64,000 nucleotides of DNA from NCBI GenBank assembly GCA_021397845.1, contig CM038044.1, forward strand, positions 61,665,851-61,729,850, in the 5' to 3' direction. Numbering within the stretch: the stretch's first letter is position 1; each line of letters opens with the position of its first letter. A program made the position numbers and the translations under genes. This document shows, one piece after another, positions 42,642 to 53,146 of this stretch. The notes under the pieces were generated by a model. The model did not search any database. It saw only the letters and a program-made list of their open reading frames with translations, and was not told where the DNA came from. The DNA comes from Areca catechu (taxonomy: Eukaryota; Streptophyta; Magnoliopsida; Arecales; Arecaceae).

Positions 42642-44000
42642 AAGCAAGATGCTAGAGGAGTATTTAAAGGTTTGTACATGATACAAACCATATTATCATT
42701 GAGTGCTTCTATTTCTAATTCATGGATATTGGATACCACAAGTGCGTCTCGTATCTACAAGTCATTGCAGGGACTCAACAGAATTAGAAGCTTGATGAAT
42801 GACTTCGAGCTATATGGCACAAGTGGTAAAGCCATGAGTGCTGAAGCTATGGGCACCTATCTTTTATTCCCTTTGGGTAATGTACTGAAGTTAGAAGATT
42901 GTTACTATGTCTTAAATATTATAAGAAACATTATTTTTGTACCCTTATTATTACAACAAGGGTATGAAATAAGTGTAAAGAGTAGTGGCTACTCTATTCT
43001 TTATTCTAATAAAATATTTGGACATGGTTATTTTACCAATGGTCTTTTAAGTTTGGAACTCAATGATACAATATTCCTTGTTGATAACAAGAAAAGAAAA
43101 GGAGATAATGTCAATGTCACATTTCTCTGGCATTGCCGATCAGGTCATATAAGTGAGATAAGGATAAACAAGTTAGTCAAAGATAATACTTTGACCATTA
43201 TGATTTTCAATCATTAGGAACTTGTGAATCTTGCCTCATAGGTAAAATGACCAGTCTCCATTCACTAGACTGGAGACAAGGAAAATGAATTATTAGGTCT
43301 TGTACATACTGATATGTGTGGATCTATGATAACTCAGGCCAGAGGTGAATACTCTAATTTCATCATGTTTATGATGACTTGTCTAGGTTTGGACATGTGT
43401 ATCTCATGAAACACAAGTTTGAAACTTTTGATAAGTTTAAAGAGTATCAATGTATGGTTGAGAAACAAACTGAATATAGTATTAAAACTCTTCATTTTGA
43501 TCGAGGAAGAGAATACTTGTCTAGTGAGTTTCTGAACCATCTTAAAGAAAAAGCATAATCTCTGAATGGACTCCCCCTTATATACCCCAATAAAATGGTG
43601 TGGCAGAAAGAAGAAATCGCACCTTGTTAGACATGGTGAGGTCCATGATGAGCTTCACAAATCTTTCCATTTCCTTCTAGGGATATACCCTGGAAACTGT
43701 TGCTTATATCTTAAACAGGGTACCATTAAGTCAGTGATTAGCACTCCATATGAGGTATGGAATGGCAAAAGACCAAATCTTAAATACTTAAAGATTAGGG
43801 TTGCTATGCTTATGTCAAAAATAATTTTGGACATACGTTAAGTGCTAGGGCTAAAAAATGCAGGTTCGTTGGTTATCCTAAAGAGGGTATTGGATATCTC
43901 TTTTATCATACTACTGAATAAAAGGTATTTGTCTGTAGACATGTTACATTCTTCGAGCAAGAATTTATCTAAGTAGCGGAACAACACTTGAACTTAGTGA
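42642..44000 (+). pseudogene. pol: Copia-E protease and integrase
   Basis: The frame 42639-43217 has the protease start SNSWILDTTSASRIYKSLQG (active DTG changed to DTT). The spacer DFELYGTSGKAMSAEAMGTY follows, then the GAG-pre-integrase His-Cys motif (LWHCRSGHISEIRINKLVKD). The integrase core continues in broken frames: a first Asp in TDMCG near 43310, an FDRGREYLSSEF segment (near 43498; the usual S before DRG is F) and NGVAERRNRTL-type sequence near 43595. The C-terminal part (TPYEVWNGKRPNLKYLKI) is seen near 43740-43800. Many stops and frameshifts. Confidence 0.85.
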
Positions 44001-44115
44001 AGTTCAAAACTGACAACCAGTACCTGAAGTTTCTTCGAATGAAATTCATCAACCAAATGTTCTTGTTGATCAGGAACAGCCACAACACACACCTCCTCTC
44101 TGAAGGTCAGAAAGG

Positions 44116-45522
44116 ATGCAAGGTGCACCTCTCAGATATGACTTTTTTATTGAAAATAACAATGAGACCAGTATTATTCAGGATGATGATCCTGTGACCT
44201 TTACGGAAGCTATCGAGAGTAGAGACTTTGATAAATGGCTAAATACCATGAAATCTGAAATGGACTCCATGTATTCCAATCAGATTTGGACCTTGGTAGA
44301 TCCACCTGAAAAAATTAACCTAATAAGATGTAAATGGGTCTTCAAGAAGAAGATTGGAGTAGATAGCCAAGTAGATATCTACAAGGCCAGGCTAATGGCA
44401 AAAGGTTTCAAATAAAAGCATGGTATGGACTATGATGAAACCTTTGCACCAGTAGCAATGCTCAAGTCCATCAAGATTTTGCTTACAATAGCAGCATACT
44501 ATGATTATGAAATCTGGCAGATGGACATAAAGACTGCTTTCCTCAATGGTTATCTTAAGGAAGAAGTCTATATGTTACAACCAGAAGGGTTTGTTTCAAG
44601 TGGGAGACCAAATCAAGTATGCAAACTTTAAAAATTCATATATGGATTAAAGCAAGCATCGAGGAGTTGGAACATCCATTTAATGAAGCAATCAAAGAAT
44701 TTGGTTTCATTAAAAATGTGGATGAACCTTATGTGTATAAAAAGATAAATGGGAATGCAATTATCTTATTGATTCTGTATGTTGATGACATACTTTTCAT
44801 TGGGAATGATATCCCAATATTACAATCGATCAAAACTTGGCTATCATAAAAGTTTTTCACATAGGATCTGGGAGAGGCATCCTATATATTAGTGATTAAG
44901 ATCTATAGAGATAGATCTAAAAGGATGCTAGGCTTATCCCAATCCAGGTACTTTGACTTAGTGTTAAAGAGATTCAACATGGATGGTAGTAAGAGGAGTT
45001 ACTTACCTACAAGTCAAGGCATACATCTCTCCAAGAAAATGTCTCCTAAGACATCGAAAGAAAGAGAGAGGATGGCTGCAATTCCTTATGCTTCGGCTAT
45101 AGGATCAATTATGTATGCCATGTTATGTACTAGGCCTGATATTGCTTATGCCTTGGGCATTGCAAGTAGGTTTCAGGAAGATCCAAGAGAGGATCATTGG
45201 AAAGCTATGAAAAATATCCTTAAGTAACTGAGAAGGACTAAAGATATTTTTCTTCTATATGGTGGATCAGATTTGAAACTAAAAGGATATACAGATTTTA
45301 GTTTTCAATTAGATCCATATGATACCAAATTCATATCAGGGTATGTCTTCACCCTATATGGTGGTGCAATGTGTAGGAAGAATACATAACTACAAATGAA
45401 GCCATAAGGGAACCTATGTGAATGAAGAAATTTATCACGGAGTTGGGCATGGTTCCTACTATAGAACAACCAGTGTTACTTTATTATGGTAACACCGGAG
45501 CTGTTGTGTAAGCTTATCAACC
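44116..45522 (+). pseudogene. pol: Copia-E reverse transcriptase and first part of RNase H
   Basis: RT motifs in order: MKSEMDSMYSNQIWTLVDPP, RCKWVFKKKIGVDSQVDIYK, DYDETFAPVAMLKSI, WQMDIKTAFLNGYLKEEVYM, the catalytic YVDDILFIGNDIP (near 44780) with both Asp kept, MIKIYRDRSKRMLGLSQSRY and MLCTRPDIAYALGIASRFQE. RNase H begins in decayed form (KPLREPM-MKKFITELGM, LYYGNTGAV) and is cut at 45522 by Copia-F. It resumes at 55595. Stops at 44413, 44629, 44847 and 45224, plus frameshifts. Confidence 0.88.
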
Positions 45523-46692
45523 TGAAAGGATTATGCCCTAAAGGCCAATCAAAATGTTATATTTTGATGGGATATTCTTTTGTATCCCAAACCAGTGTAT
45601 TAACATTATCAATTAATAAAGGCATTTTATTTTCATCATACGCTATGCCTTATTAATTTTATTAAGATATGATGAACCCCATAGATTAGGGCTATGGTTC
45701 TAGGGTTATGATGAGATCATACCAGTGAGACCTAAAGCCTTAAAACCCTAATCTAGAATATTCCTGGTTGATGGGATATTGAGTAGGGGATAAATGTTTC
45801 CGATAAGACCAGCACATCCTATGTATGCTTGGTGAAGAGGGTGACTGATCTTACAGTCACTTGTGTTTGACACTAATACTAGGATGTGGGTGCTCATTAG
45901 AGAATGAGTTCACTGAATGGATCCAGCTTGAGAACATCTAATAGAACCTTATCTGTTTGTCAATAAATAGTTCTCATAGTGGGAGTAATGCATGTGGTCC
46001 TTTGACCAGAGACTACCATGGTATCTTGTATGCATGAATCCATACTTTGGTTCACACTCAATCATGACACTGAGTCATGTATGGGGTGATACGGGGTATG
46101 GTGGATTGTATATGAAGGTTGTGAGTAGGTCAAAAAGGAATCGATCAACCTTAGTAAGAGGGAAGCGCATCCAGATGATTTCAATCAAATGAAGATTCGG
46201 GAAATCTTTGATCAAAGTATGAACATTAGAAATAGTTTCTAATGGTTCATTAATGAATCATCATTATCAGATTGAGCAAGGAATGAATATGAAACTGGAT
46301 TTGACAAGTATTCATATCCATAGTCATATTTAGGGTGCAAGTAGATCGAAGGACTGAATTACCCGGTAACTCACCACTGAAGGGTATTTTGGTTAATCCA
46401 CCAAAATTCCTCATCTTCCGGGTAGGCATGACACATTGCTAGATGTCAATATTATCTTGTAGGTCTTCATGAACCAATTGATTTGGTTTCATGAGTCAAT
46501 TCGATGTGTGATTCGAATTGGACAATTAGGTGAGCCAATTTGACCAAATTAGGTCAATCGGGTTCGATCGGATCGAATCGGCTCAAATCTAAACCTACTG
46601 CTGGCTAGATGTGGAACCCAATGGGTTACACACAATAGAGACTTGGCCAAGGAAGTCATTCATGATTTAATTAGGGTCATAGGATCCTAATT

Positions 46693-46730
46693 GGTTAGCC
46701 GGATTACATACTAGTATATATAGGCTAACC
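46693..46730 (+). repeat. LTR inverted repeat GGTTAGCC/GGCTAACC (Copia-F)
   Basis: A perfect 8-bp inverted repeat with a 22-base centre. The partner in the 3' LTR is 54313-54350. It lies just after a GGATCCTAATT motif that is shared by all copia LTRs in the window. Confidence 0.7.
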
Positions 46731-47400
46731 AAATTCCTAACCCAATTGGATTGGGTCCGGTTGCTTGCTAATTGGGCTAACCTAATTATGGAAAATCTAA
46801 ATTAGGTTGAGTCCTAAGTAGGGCTAGCATAATCAGAGCTGAATCTGATTTTAATTTGGATTTAAGGGCATTTTAGGTGCCATACATGAAAAGTCTCAAT
46901 GGCATGGGACTCTTGGTACCTAAATGATACCTTAACTTCAAAAGGGCACAGAATGAGTTATAGATCTCTGATTTGAATATAATTTATATGGTCAGAAAGA
47001 AAATTTTATGCTATTTCCAATGACACTCATATTTCCTATATTTTGACTGGTCAACATTCTTTGAAATTTGTATGGAAGAAGGATGGCGCGCGCGATGCAA
47101 GAAGAGTCGCAACTCTTCATGTGGCACGTGGTTCTGAAGGAGAGTCCTTCTGCTATCAGGACTCTTCATAATCTCTGATATTTGAAGATTGAAGAGGCAT
47201 CTCTTGGCTTTCTAGGGATCCGTAATTGGCATGTGGCAAGTGAGAATTCGTCCAGATAAAAGAAGGGATGTGATAACTTATCTTCGGTCTTGAATGGGCT
47301 TATTAGATATGATTTTTCAAGCCAGATAACTTATCTTCGGCCTTGAAAAATTATATCTGATAAGTTGATCGGAGGACATATCACACGCCCCTCTTGTATC

Positions 47401-47408
47401 TATAAATA
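47401..47408 (+). promoter_or_regulatory. Copia-F LTR TATA box
   Basis: TATAAATA followed by GGGGGTGG. The identical copy in the 3' LTR is at 55019-55026. Transcription should start about 30 bases downstream, upstream of the R/U5 hairpin. Confidence 0.7.
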
Positions 47409-47973
47409 GGGGGTGGTGAAATGAGTCTGATAATGAAGAATTCCACTGAAGTACTATTCTGAGTGTCTATCTCTCCCTCCTTCTTTCTTTAAGACTAGAC
47501 TGTCTTGTTAAGACAAGGTCTTTTCTACTAGGACAAGGCTTTTTTTTAGGACATAAGCCTAAGGGGTCCTAGAGGAGGGTTGTTCTAAAATCAAGAGTGG
47601 TTTAGGAGAGTGTCTTTAGTACCCTACAATAGGATAGGGTGTCCTACAGTGGTCAATAGACCAAAGGCTGCTGAAAGAGTTTCACTTCGCCAAGCAACAT
47701 GAAGGAGTTCTTTCTTGGTCCGAGTTTCATGTGGATCACCGTTGGATGGCGAACGTTTGGACGCCTGGTGGAGAAGAAGACTGAATCAGGGTTTTCTTCA
47801 TCAGATTGGATACTAGCGGTTCAGGTTGGTGCCTAAACTCTAGTTTATATTATATATGCATGTTTGTATGTTTTAATTCCTGGTAAGGAGGTCTTGGGTT
47901 AAGGGTTTGGTAGTGGTTTCATAATAAATTTTTAAAATCCAAGCTTCAGCCCTGGTCACCAAAACCCTGACAG

Positions 47974-47986
47974 TGGTATCAGAGCC
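47974..47986 (+). other. Copia-F primer-binding site
   Basis: TGGTATCAGAGCC, a perfect complement of the initiator-Met tRNA 3' end, one base after the LTR. Confidence 0.95.
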
Positions 47987-48006
47987 GCCTTATTAGGGTA
48001 AATCAT

Positions 48007-48181
48007 ACAAAATTTGAAGTTGCCCAATTTTGGAGGACTCTTGAGGTTGCCCATTTTGGTAGGACTCTACAAAATTTAAAGTTGCCCAATTTTGTAGGAC
48101 TCTTGCGGTTGCCCATTTTTGTAGGACTCTACAAAATTTGAAGTTGCCCAATTTTGTAGGACTCTACAAAAGTTTAAAGTT
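48007..48181 (+). repeat. 62-bp tandem repeat at the start of the Copia-F leader
   Basis: Units begin ACAAAATTT at 48007, 48069 and 48131, with a shortened last unit (ACAAAAGTTT) at 48166. Each unit itself contains two related halves (GTTGCCCAATTTTGTAGGAC and GTTGCCCATTTTTGTAGGAC). It lies 20 bases past the PBS and occupies the place where Copia-A and Copia-E carry the uORF and stem. Confidence 0.9.
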
Positions 48182-48302
48182 ACATATGATTGATATGTTT
48201 ATACATATATGTATGTCACTGGTTAGGATTTTCACTTAAACCTTTACTAATATAGAGATATGTTTAGCTTTTTAGTTATCATACTGAAATAAGGTTGCCC
48301 GG

Positions 48303-48323
48303 CATAATGGTGGATCCATTATG
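48303..48323 (+). other. Copia-F leader hairpin CATAATGG/CCATTATG
   Basis: A perfect 8-bp stem around a 5-base loop (TGGAT). I did not find it in Copia-A or Copia-E. Confidence 0.55.
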
Positions 48324-48749
48324 TGGTAGTGGTTGTCCTAGTATGATGACACACTTGGCACATTATAAAATGATATATGATGCATGGTTGATGAATGGTA
48401 ATATTAGAATGTGCTTCTGTTTGAATTGCCCTCTATTAAAATTATATCAAGTTGTAATGTCATATAGCAAAAGCAAAATAATCAAGATGATTAGTTGATC
48501 ATTCGGTGTGTAGGAAAAGTGGTTCATGATCGATAAAAAGGACATGGTTTTTAATTGGTTCCGTTGATTGACCTGGCCAATTTTTATTGGTGTCTAGGAA
48601 AGCAACGGGGGGACTCCCACTACTCTCTTCAACTTACCTGGCCGATAAGATTAACTTAATTCTTGATTGATATGCTTAGTATAATATTCACTACATTTGG
48701 CCTTCCTTCATGCTAGGTCATTATTATGTTATGATTTGTATTAGGTTTG

Positions 48750-49043
48750 TTGTGTACACACAAGGCCTATTATGGTAACTAACACAATTTTGGCCTAGTG
48801 CATTTGATGCTTATGGCATGATTTAATATAATACTTTGTTGTGAACACACAAGGATATTATTATTACAATCATGACTATAAAAGAATAAAGGGTCTTACT
48901 TATCTAAAAATATTATAGTTTGTTGTGCACACACAAGGCTATTAATATTTTAGAGGCCAGGTTTTGTTGAGAATTGTATGAGATACAATTGGAAAGAGCT
49001 TTCCTACCTTTGAACTTATAAAACATTTGTTTTGTACACACAA
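48750..49043 (+). repeat. Four-copy mini-hairpin array, Copia-F leader
   Basis: 48750-48763 TTGTG-TACA-CACAA, 48839-48852 TTGTG-AACA-CACAA, 48923-48936 TTGTG-CACA-CACAA and 49030-49043 TTTTG-TACA-CACAA (one mismatch), each followed by GG. Intervals are 89, 84 and 107 bases. The remaining leader (48182-48749, 49044-49232) has no coding signal. Confidence 0.75.
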
Positions 49044-49232
49044 GGTCTTTTATAAGGAATTTGGATATTAACCCCACTAAGAAAACTAATTAGGGTTTCT
49101 CAATCATCATATAGAGGGTTATGATGCTTGATAAAATAGTGGGAGACATAATTAAGTTAAAGTCCTAATTTAATTATATTTTGTCAACATTGGTTGTTTG
49201 CTTATGTTATGTTCTTTGTTAATGTAGATTAA

Positions 49233-50040
49233 ATGGCCTCTTCAGTCTCATTCCGTAGTATACTTGATGCCAATAAATTGACTGGACCGAACTATGTTGA
49301 CTGGTTGAGAAACCTAAAGATAGTACTCAGCCGGGAAAAACTTTCTTACATTCTTGATACCCCTACCTTGGAACCTTTAGGGGAAGATGCCTCGCAAGAG
49401 GAAAAGACCACATACAAGATGTGGCAAAATAACTCACTCACTATCAAACATATCATGCTTGCCTCTATGACCAATGAGTTGCAGAGGCAACATGATAGCA
49501 TGGACACTAACTCCATACTGCTCAATCTAAAAGAGCTATATGGAGGACAAAGTCGAACTGCTAGATATGAGATATCTAAGAAGTTGTTCCGTGCGAGAAT
49601 GACAGAAGGTACATCCGTACAAGACCACGTACTGATGGTTATTGACCTGATCACTCGATTAGGTTAATTGGGTTTTGTTATGGATGAGGAGTTGAATCAG
49701 GATTTGATCCTGCAGTCACTCCCGGAGCCATTTTCACAGTTTGTTCTTAATTATCATATGAACAAACTTAACACTTCCTTGCTTGAGCTATTAAACATGT
49801 TAAAATAGCAAAGAGCCATTTAAAGAAAAATAAGGCTCCACTTTTTCTTGTGGATGGGATCAACAAGAAGAAATCAGGCAGAAAGGGTTCCAAGAGGAGA
49901 TTGAACCCAAAAAGGGGCATCAAGAAGAAGAAAGGAAAGAAGGCCTCTGGACAGATGACCTGCTTTCACTGTGGCAAGCCAGGTCATTGGAAGAGGAACT
50001 GCAAAGCTTACCTTGTAGGTGTGAAGCCTGGTGCATCGGA
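49233..50040 (+). pseudogene. gag: Copia-F gag
   Basis: Starts at 49233 with MASSVSFRSILDANKLTGPN, 11 bases after a TAG at the end of the leader. The UBN2-type capsid region is intact to residue 144: WLRNLKIVLSREKLSYILDT, NSLTIKHIMLASMTNELQRQ and LKELYGGQSRTARYEISKKL. It ends at a TAA at 49665. After the stop the protein continues with LGFVMDEELNQDLILQSLPE and MNKLNTS-type sequence, then stops at 49806 and 49818. The basic tract KGSKRRLNPKRGIKKKKGKK and a complete zinc knuckle CFHCGKPGHWKRNC (about 49965-50006) follow in another frame. Confidence 0.9.
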
Positions 50041-50500
50041 TGCACCAAATGGTATGAAAGAAGTTCATACTATTTTGTCATTGGATTCTTCCATTTCAAA
50101 TACTTGGGTATTGGATACCGCCTGTGATCATAATATCTGCAAATCATTGTAGGGGCTGCAGAGTCTTAGAGTATTGAAGGAAGGAGACTTCGAGCTCTAT
50201 GGTGCTGGAGGAGAGTCCATCCAAGCAGAGGCCGTAGGGACTAATATCTTGAAGTTACCTTTGGGGAAGATTTTAGAGCTGAGAGATTGTTACTATATGC
50301 CTAAGGTCATTAGAAATATCATTTTTGTACCCTTGTTACTTAGACAAGGTTATACTATGAATATGATGAGCAATGGTTGCTCAATCAGCTTTTCTAATGA
50401 AATTATATGTTGTGGCATATTTTGCAATGGTCTTTTAACTCTATCCACTAATGACAATATACTTCATGTAAGTACAAACAAAAGAGAGATGATGTAAACA
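50041..50500 (+). pseudogene. pol: Copia-F protease and pre-integrase spacer
   Basis: SSISNTWVLDTACDHNICKS near 50088-50150 is the copia aspartic protease start, but the active DTG is DTA. After a TAG (50150) the frame 50174-50497 reads EGDFELYGAGGESIQAEAVG, ELRDCYYMPKVIRNIIFVPL and so on. It ends at a frameshift in the KRKRDD-type linker near 50490. Confidence 0.88.
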
Positions 50501-51485
50501 ATACTTTACTCTGGCACTGTCGGCTTGGACATGTTAGTGAGACTAGGATTAGCAAGTTATACAAGGAAAATTTCCTTAATCCTTATGATTATGAATTATT
50601 AGAAACTTGTGAATCATGTCTCATGGGTAAAATGGCCAAGACTCCATTTAGTGGACATAGAGAAAGGACAACTGAGTTATTATGACTCATACATACAGAT
50701 GTATGTGGGCCTATGACAACTCAAGCCAAGGGTAGATACTCTTATTTCATCACGTTTACTTATGATTTTTTAAGGTACGGATTTGTGTATCTTATAAAAC
50801 ATAAGTTCGAAGCCTTTGATAAATTTTTAGAGTATCAAAGTATGGTAGAGAAACAAACGGGGAAAATTATTAAAATCCTTCGATCAGATCGAGGAGGTAA
50901 ATACTTATCCACCGAGTTTCTCGATCACCTTAAAGAAAAGGGATTATCTATGAATGGACCCCTCCTTACACACCACAATTAAATGGTGTTGCTGAAAGGA
51001 GGAACCGTACCTTATTAGAAATGGTACATTCCATAATGTGCTTCACAGAGTTACCTGTTTCCTTCTGGGGATATGCCTTGGAAACCGCGGCTAATATCTT
51101 AAATATAGTACCATCTAAATCTGTCTCTAGCACTCCATATGAGATATGGAGGGGTAAAAAACCCAATCTTAAGTATCTTAAGATATGGGGATATCCAGCC
51201 TATGTTAAAAGAAATTTTGGACATAAGCTGGATGCTAGAGCAGATAAGTGTCTATTTGTAGGATATCCTAAAGATAGTATAGGATATCTGTTCTACCACC
51301 CTACTAAATAAAAAGTTTTTGTCAGTAGGCATGCCACTTTTCTGAAGAAAGAGTTCATCTTACAAAAGGGCAATAGGAGAAATATTGAACTTGAAGAAGT
51401 TCAACAAATAGATACATCTCAACCAAATGATAATATAGTTAGTATAGAACTAGAACACACCACTCCTATCCATAGGTCTGATAGG
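50501..51485 (+). pseudogene. pol: Copia-F integrase
   Basis: The zinc region LWHCRLGHVSETRISKLYKE with CESC (50508-50625) is complete. The catalytic core has the first Asp in HTDVCGPMTTQA (near 50697), the second in LRSDRGGKYLSTEF (near 50885) and the Glu in NGVAERRNRTL (near 50990). The usual E after DRGG is K. The C-terminal segments FWGYALETAANILNIVPSKS and KPNLKYLKIWGYPAYVKRNF, then CLFVGYPKDSIGYLFYHP, are open. Lesions are a TGA at 50683, a frameshift near 50945 and a TAA at 51309. Confidence 0.9.
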
Positions 51486-52480
51486 GTGCGTCATGCACCT
51501 GAGAGGTATGGGTTCATTATTGAAAATAATGAAGCCCGGATCAATGAAAATGATGAGCCTCTAACCTATACAGATGCTATCATGATTAGGGACTCAGACA
51601 GATGGCTGGAAGCCATGAATCCGAAATGGACTCCATGTATGTCAACCAAGTGTGGACTTTGGTTGATGCACCAAAGGGTGTTAACCCTATTGGATGCAAA
51701 TGGGTCTATAAGAAAAAGATTGGGATAGATGGCCATGTCGAAACTTATAAAGCCAGATTAGTGGCTAAGGGTTTCAGACAAAAACAGGGAATATATTATG
51801 ATGAAACATTTTCTCCTGTTGCCATGCTCAAATCTATTTAGATCATGCTTGCTATAGCAGCATATCATGATTATGAAATCTGGAAGATGGATGTGAAAAC
51901 CGCATTCCTTTATGGTTTCCTTGAGGAAGAGGTCTATATGTCACAACCAGAAGGTTTTGTCTTGGAGACAAAACCTAATCAGGTATGTAGGTTGAAGAAA
52001 TCCATTTATCGATTAAAGCTAGCATCCAGGAGTTGGAACATCCGATTTGATAAGACAGTCAAAGAGTTTGACTTTATCAAAAATGAGGATGAACATTGTG
52101 TGTACAAGAAGACTAGTGGGAGTGCCATAGTTTTCTTGGTTCTGTATGTGGATGACATACTCCTCATTGGGAATGATATCCCAATGATACAATCAGTCAA
52201 GGTATGGTTATCTAAACAGTTTTTCATGAAAGACTTGGGAGAAGCATCCTATATACTGGGTATCAAGATCTATAGAGATAGATCTATGAGGATGCTAGGC
52301 TTATCCCAGTTTAGGTACATTAACCAAGTACTAAAAAGATTTAGCATGGAGGGAAGTAAAAGAGGTTACTTGCCCACTGGTCATGGCATACATCTTTCTA
52401 AGAAGATGTCTCCTAAGACACCAGAAGAAAGAAATAGAATGAGTTCTATACCTTATGCTTCGGCTGTATGATCTATAATG
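51486..52480 (+). pseudogene. pol: Copia-F reverse transcriptase
   Basis: A nearly complete copia RT. Motifs in order: ESEMDSMYVNQVWTLVDAPK, IGCKWVYKKKIGIDGHVETY, YYDETFSPVAMLKSI, WKMDVKTAFLYGFLEEEVYM, SIYRLKLASRSWNIRFDKTV, the catalytic YVDDILLIGNDIP (about 52145-52183, both Asp kept), GEASYILGIKIYRDRSMRML and KMSPKTPEERNRMSSIPYAS. Lesions are a 1-base deletion near 51612, a TAG at 51839 and a TGA at 52469. Confidence 0.92.
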
Positions 52481-53132
52481 TATGCTATGTTATGTACCAG
52501 GCCTGATGTGGCATATGCCTTAGGTATAGCCAGCAGATTTCAGGTTGATCCAGGAGAGGATCACTGGAAGGCTATGAAAAATATTCTTAAGTACTTGAGA
52601 AGGACTAAGGATATTTTTCTGATATACGGAGGATCTGATCTTAAATTGGAAGCTTATTCAGATTCTAGTTTTCGATCGGATCTAGATGATAGCAAATCTA
52701 TTTCAGGATATGATTTTACCCTAAATGGAGGAGCTGTAAGCTGGAAGAGTTCTTAAACAGCAGACTGTAGCTGACTCAACAACTGAGAAAGAATACATTG
52801 CTGTTAGTGAAGCTGCCAAGGAAGTTGTCTGGATGAAGAAGTTCATCTCAGAGTTGGGCGTTGTTACGGAGATTGAAGGTCCAGTACCACTTTACTGTGA
52901 TAATACTGGAGTAGTCGCTCAAGCTAAGGAACCTAGAGCTCATCACAAATCAAAGCACATTCTAAGACGCTTCCATCTCGTTCGAGAGATTGTTGAAAGA
53001 CAAGAAGTCTGCATTAAAAGAGTAGAAATGAAGAACAACATAGCAGACCCGTTCACTAAGGCTCTACCATAGCAGGAGACTGATCGCCACCTCGATTGTA
53101 TGGGGTTAAAATTTAAAGGCGATTGGCTTTAG
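52481..53132 (+). pseudogene. pol: Copia-F RNase H and pol end
   Basis: RT tail MYAMLCTRPDVAYALGIASR and DHWKAMKNILKYLRRTKDIF, then RNase H: LEAYSDSSFRSDLDDSKSIS, a 1-base insertion near 52754, TVADSTTEKEYIAVSEAAKE, LYCDNTGVVAQAKEPRAHHK and SKHILRRFHLVREIVERQEV, ending in NNIADPFTKALP. A TAG at 53068 interrupts just before the end. The natural stop is at 53130-53132 and overlaps the PPT. Confidence 0.92.
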
Positions 53133-53145
53133 TGCAAGTGGGAGA
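53131..53145 (+). other. Copia-F polypurine tract
   Basis: AGTGCAAGTGGGAGA, followed by one T and the 3' LTR at 53147. Confidence 0.88.
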
Positions 53146-53146
53146 T

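Larger units (their letters stand above)
45523..47972 (+). mobile_element. Copia-F 5' LTR
   Basis: 2,450 bp, TGAAAGGATTATGCCC to CAAAACCCTGACA. It contains GGTTAGCC...GGCTAACC (46693-46730), a GCGCGCGC run near 47088, TATAAATA at 47401-47408 and the TGTCTT-GTT-AAGACA hairpin at 47501-47515. The small frame 45992-46192 is not a gene. Confidence 0.94.

Noticed and set aside
47085..47095. GCGCGCGC run in the Copia-F LTRs as possible Z-DNA
   Set aside because: Only 8-9 bases long in an AT-rich LTR. Too short to claim anything beyond a CpG-rich spot kept in both LTR copies.
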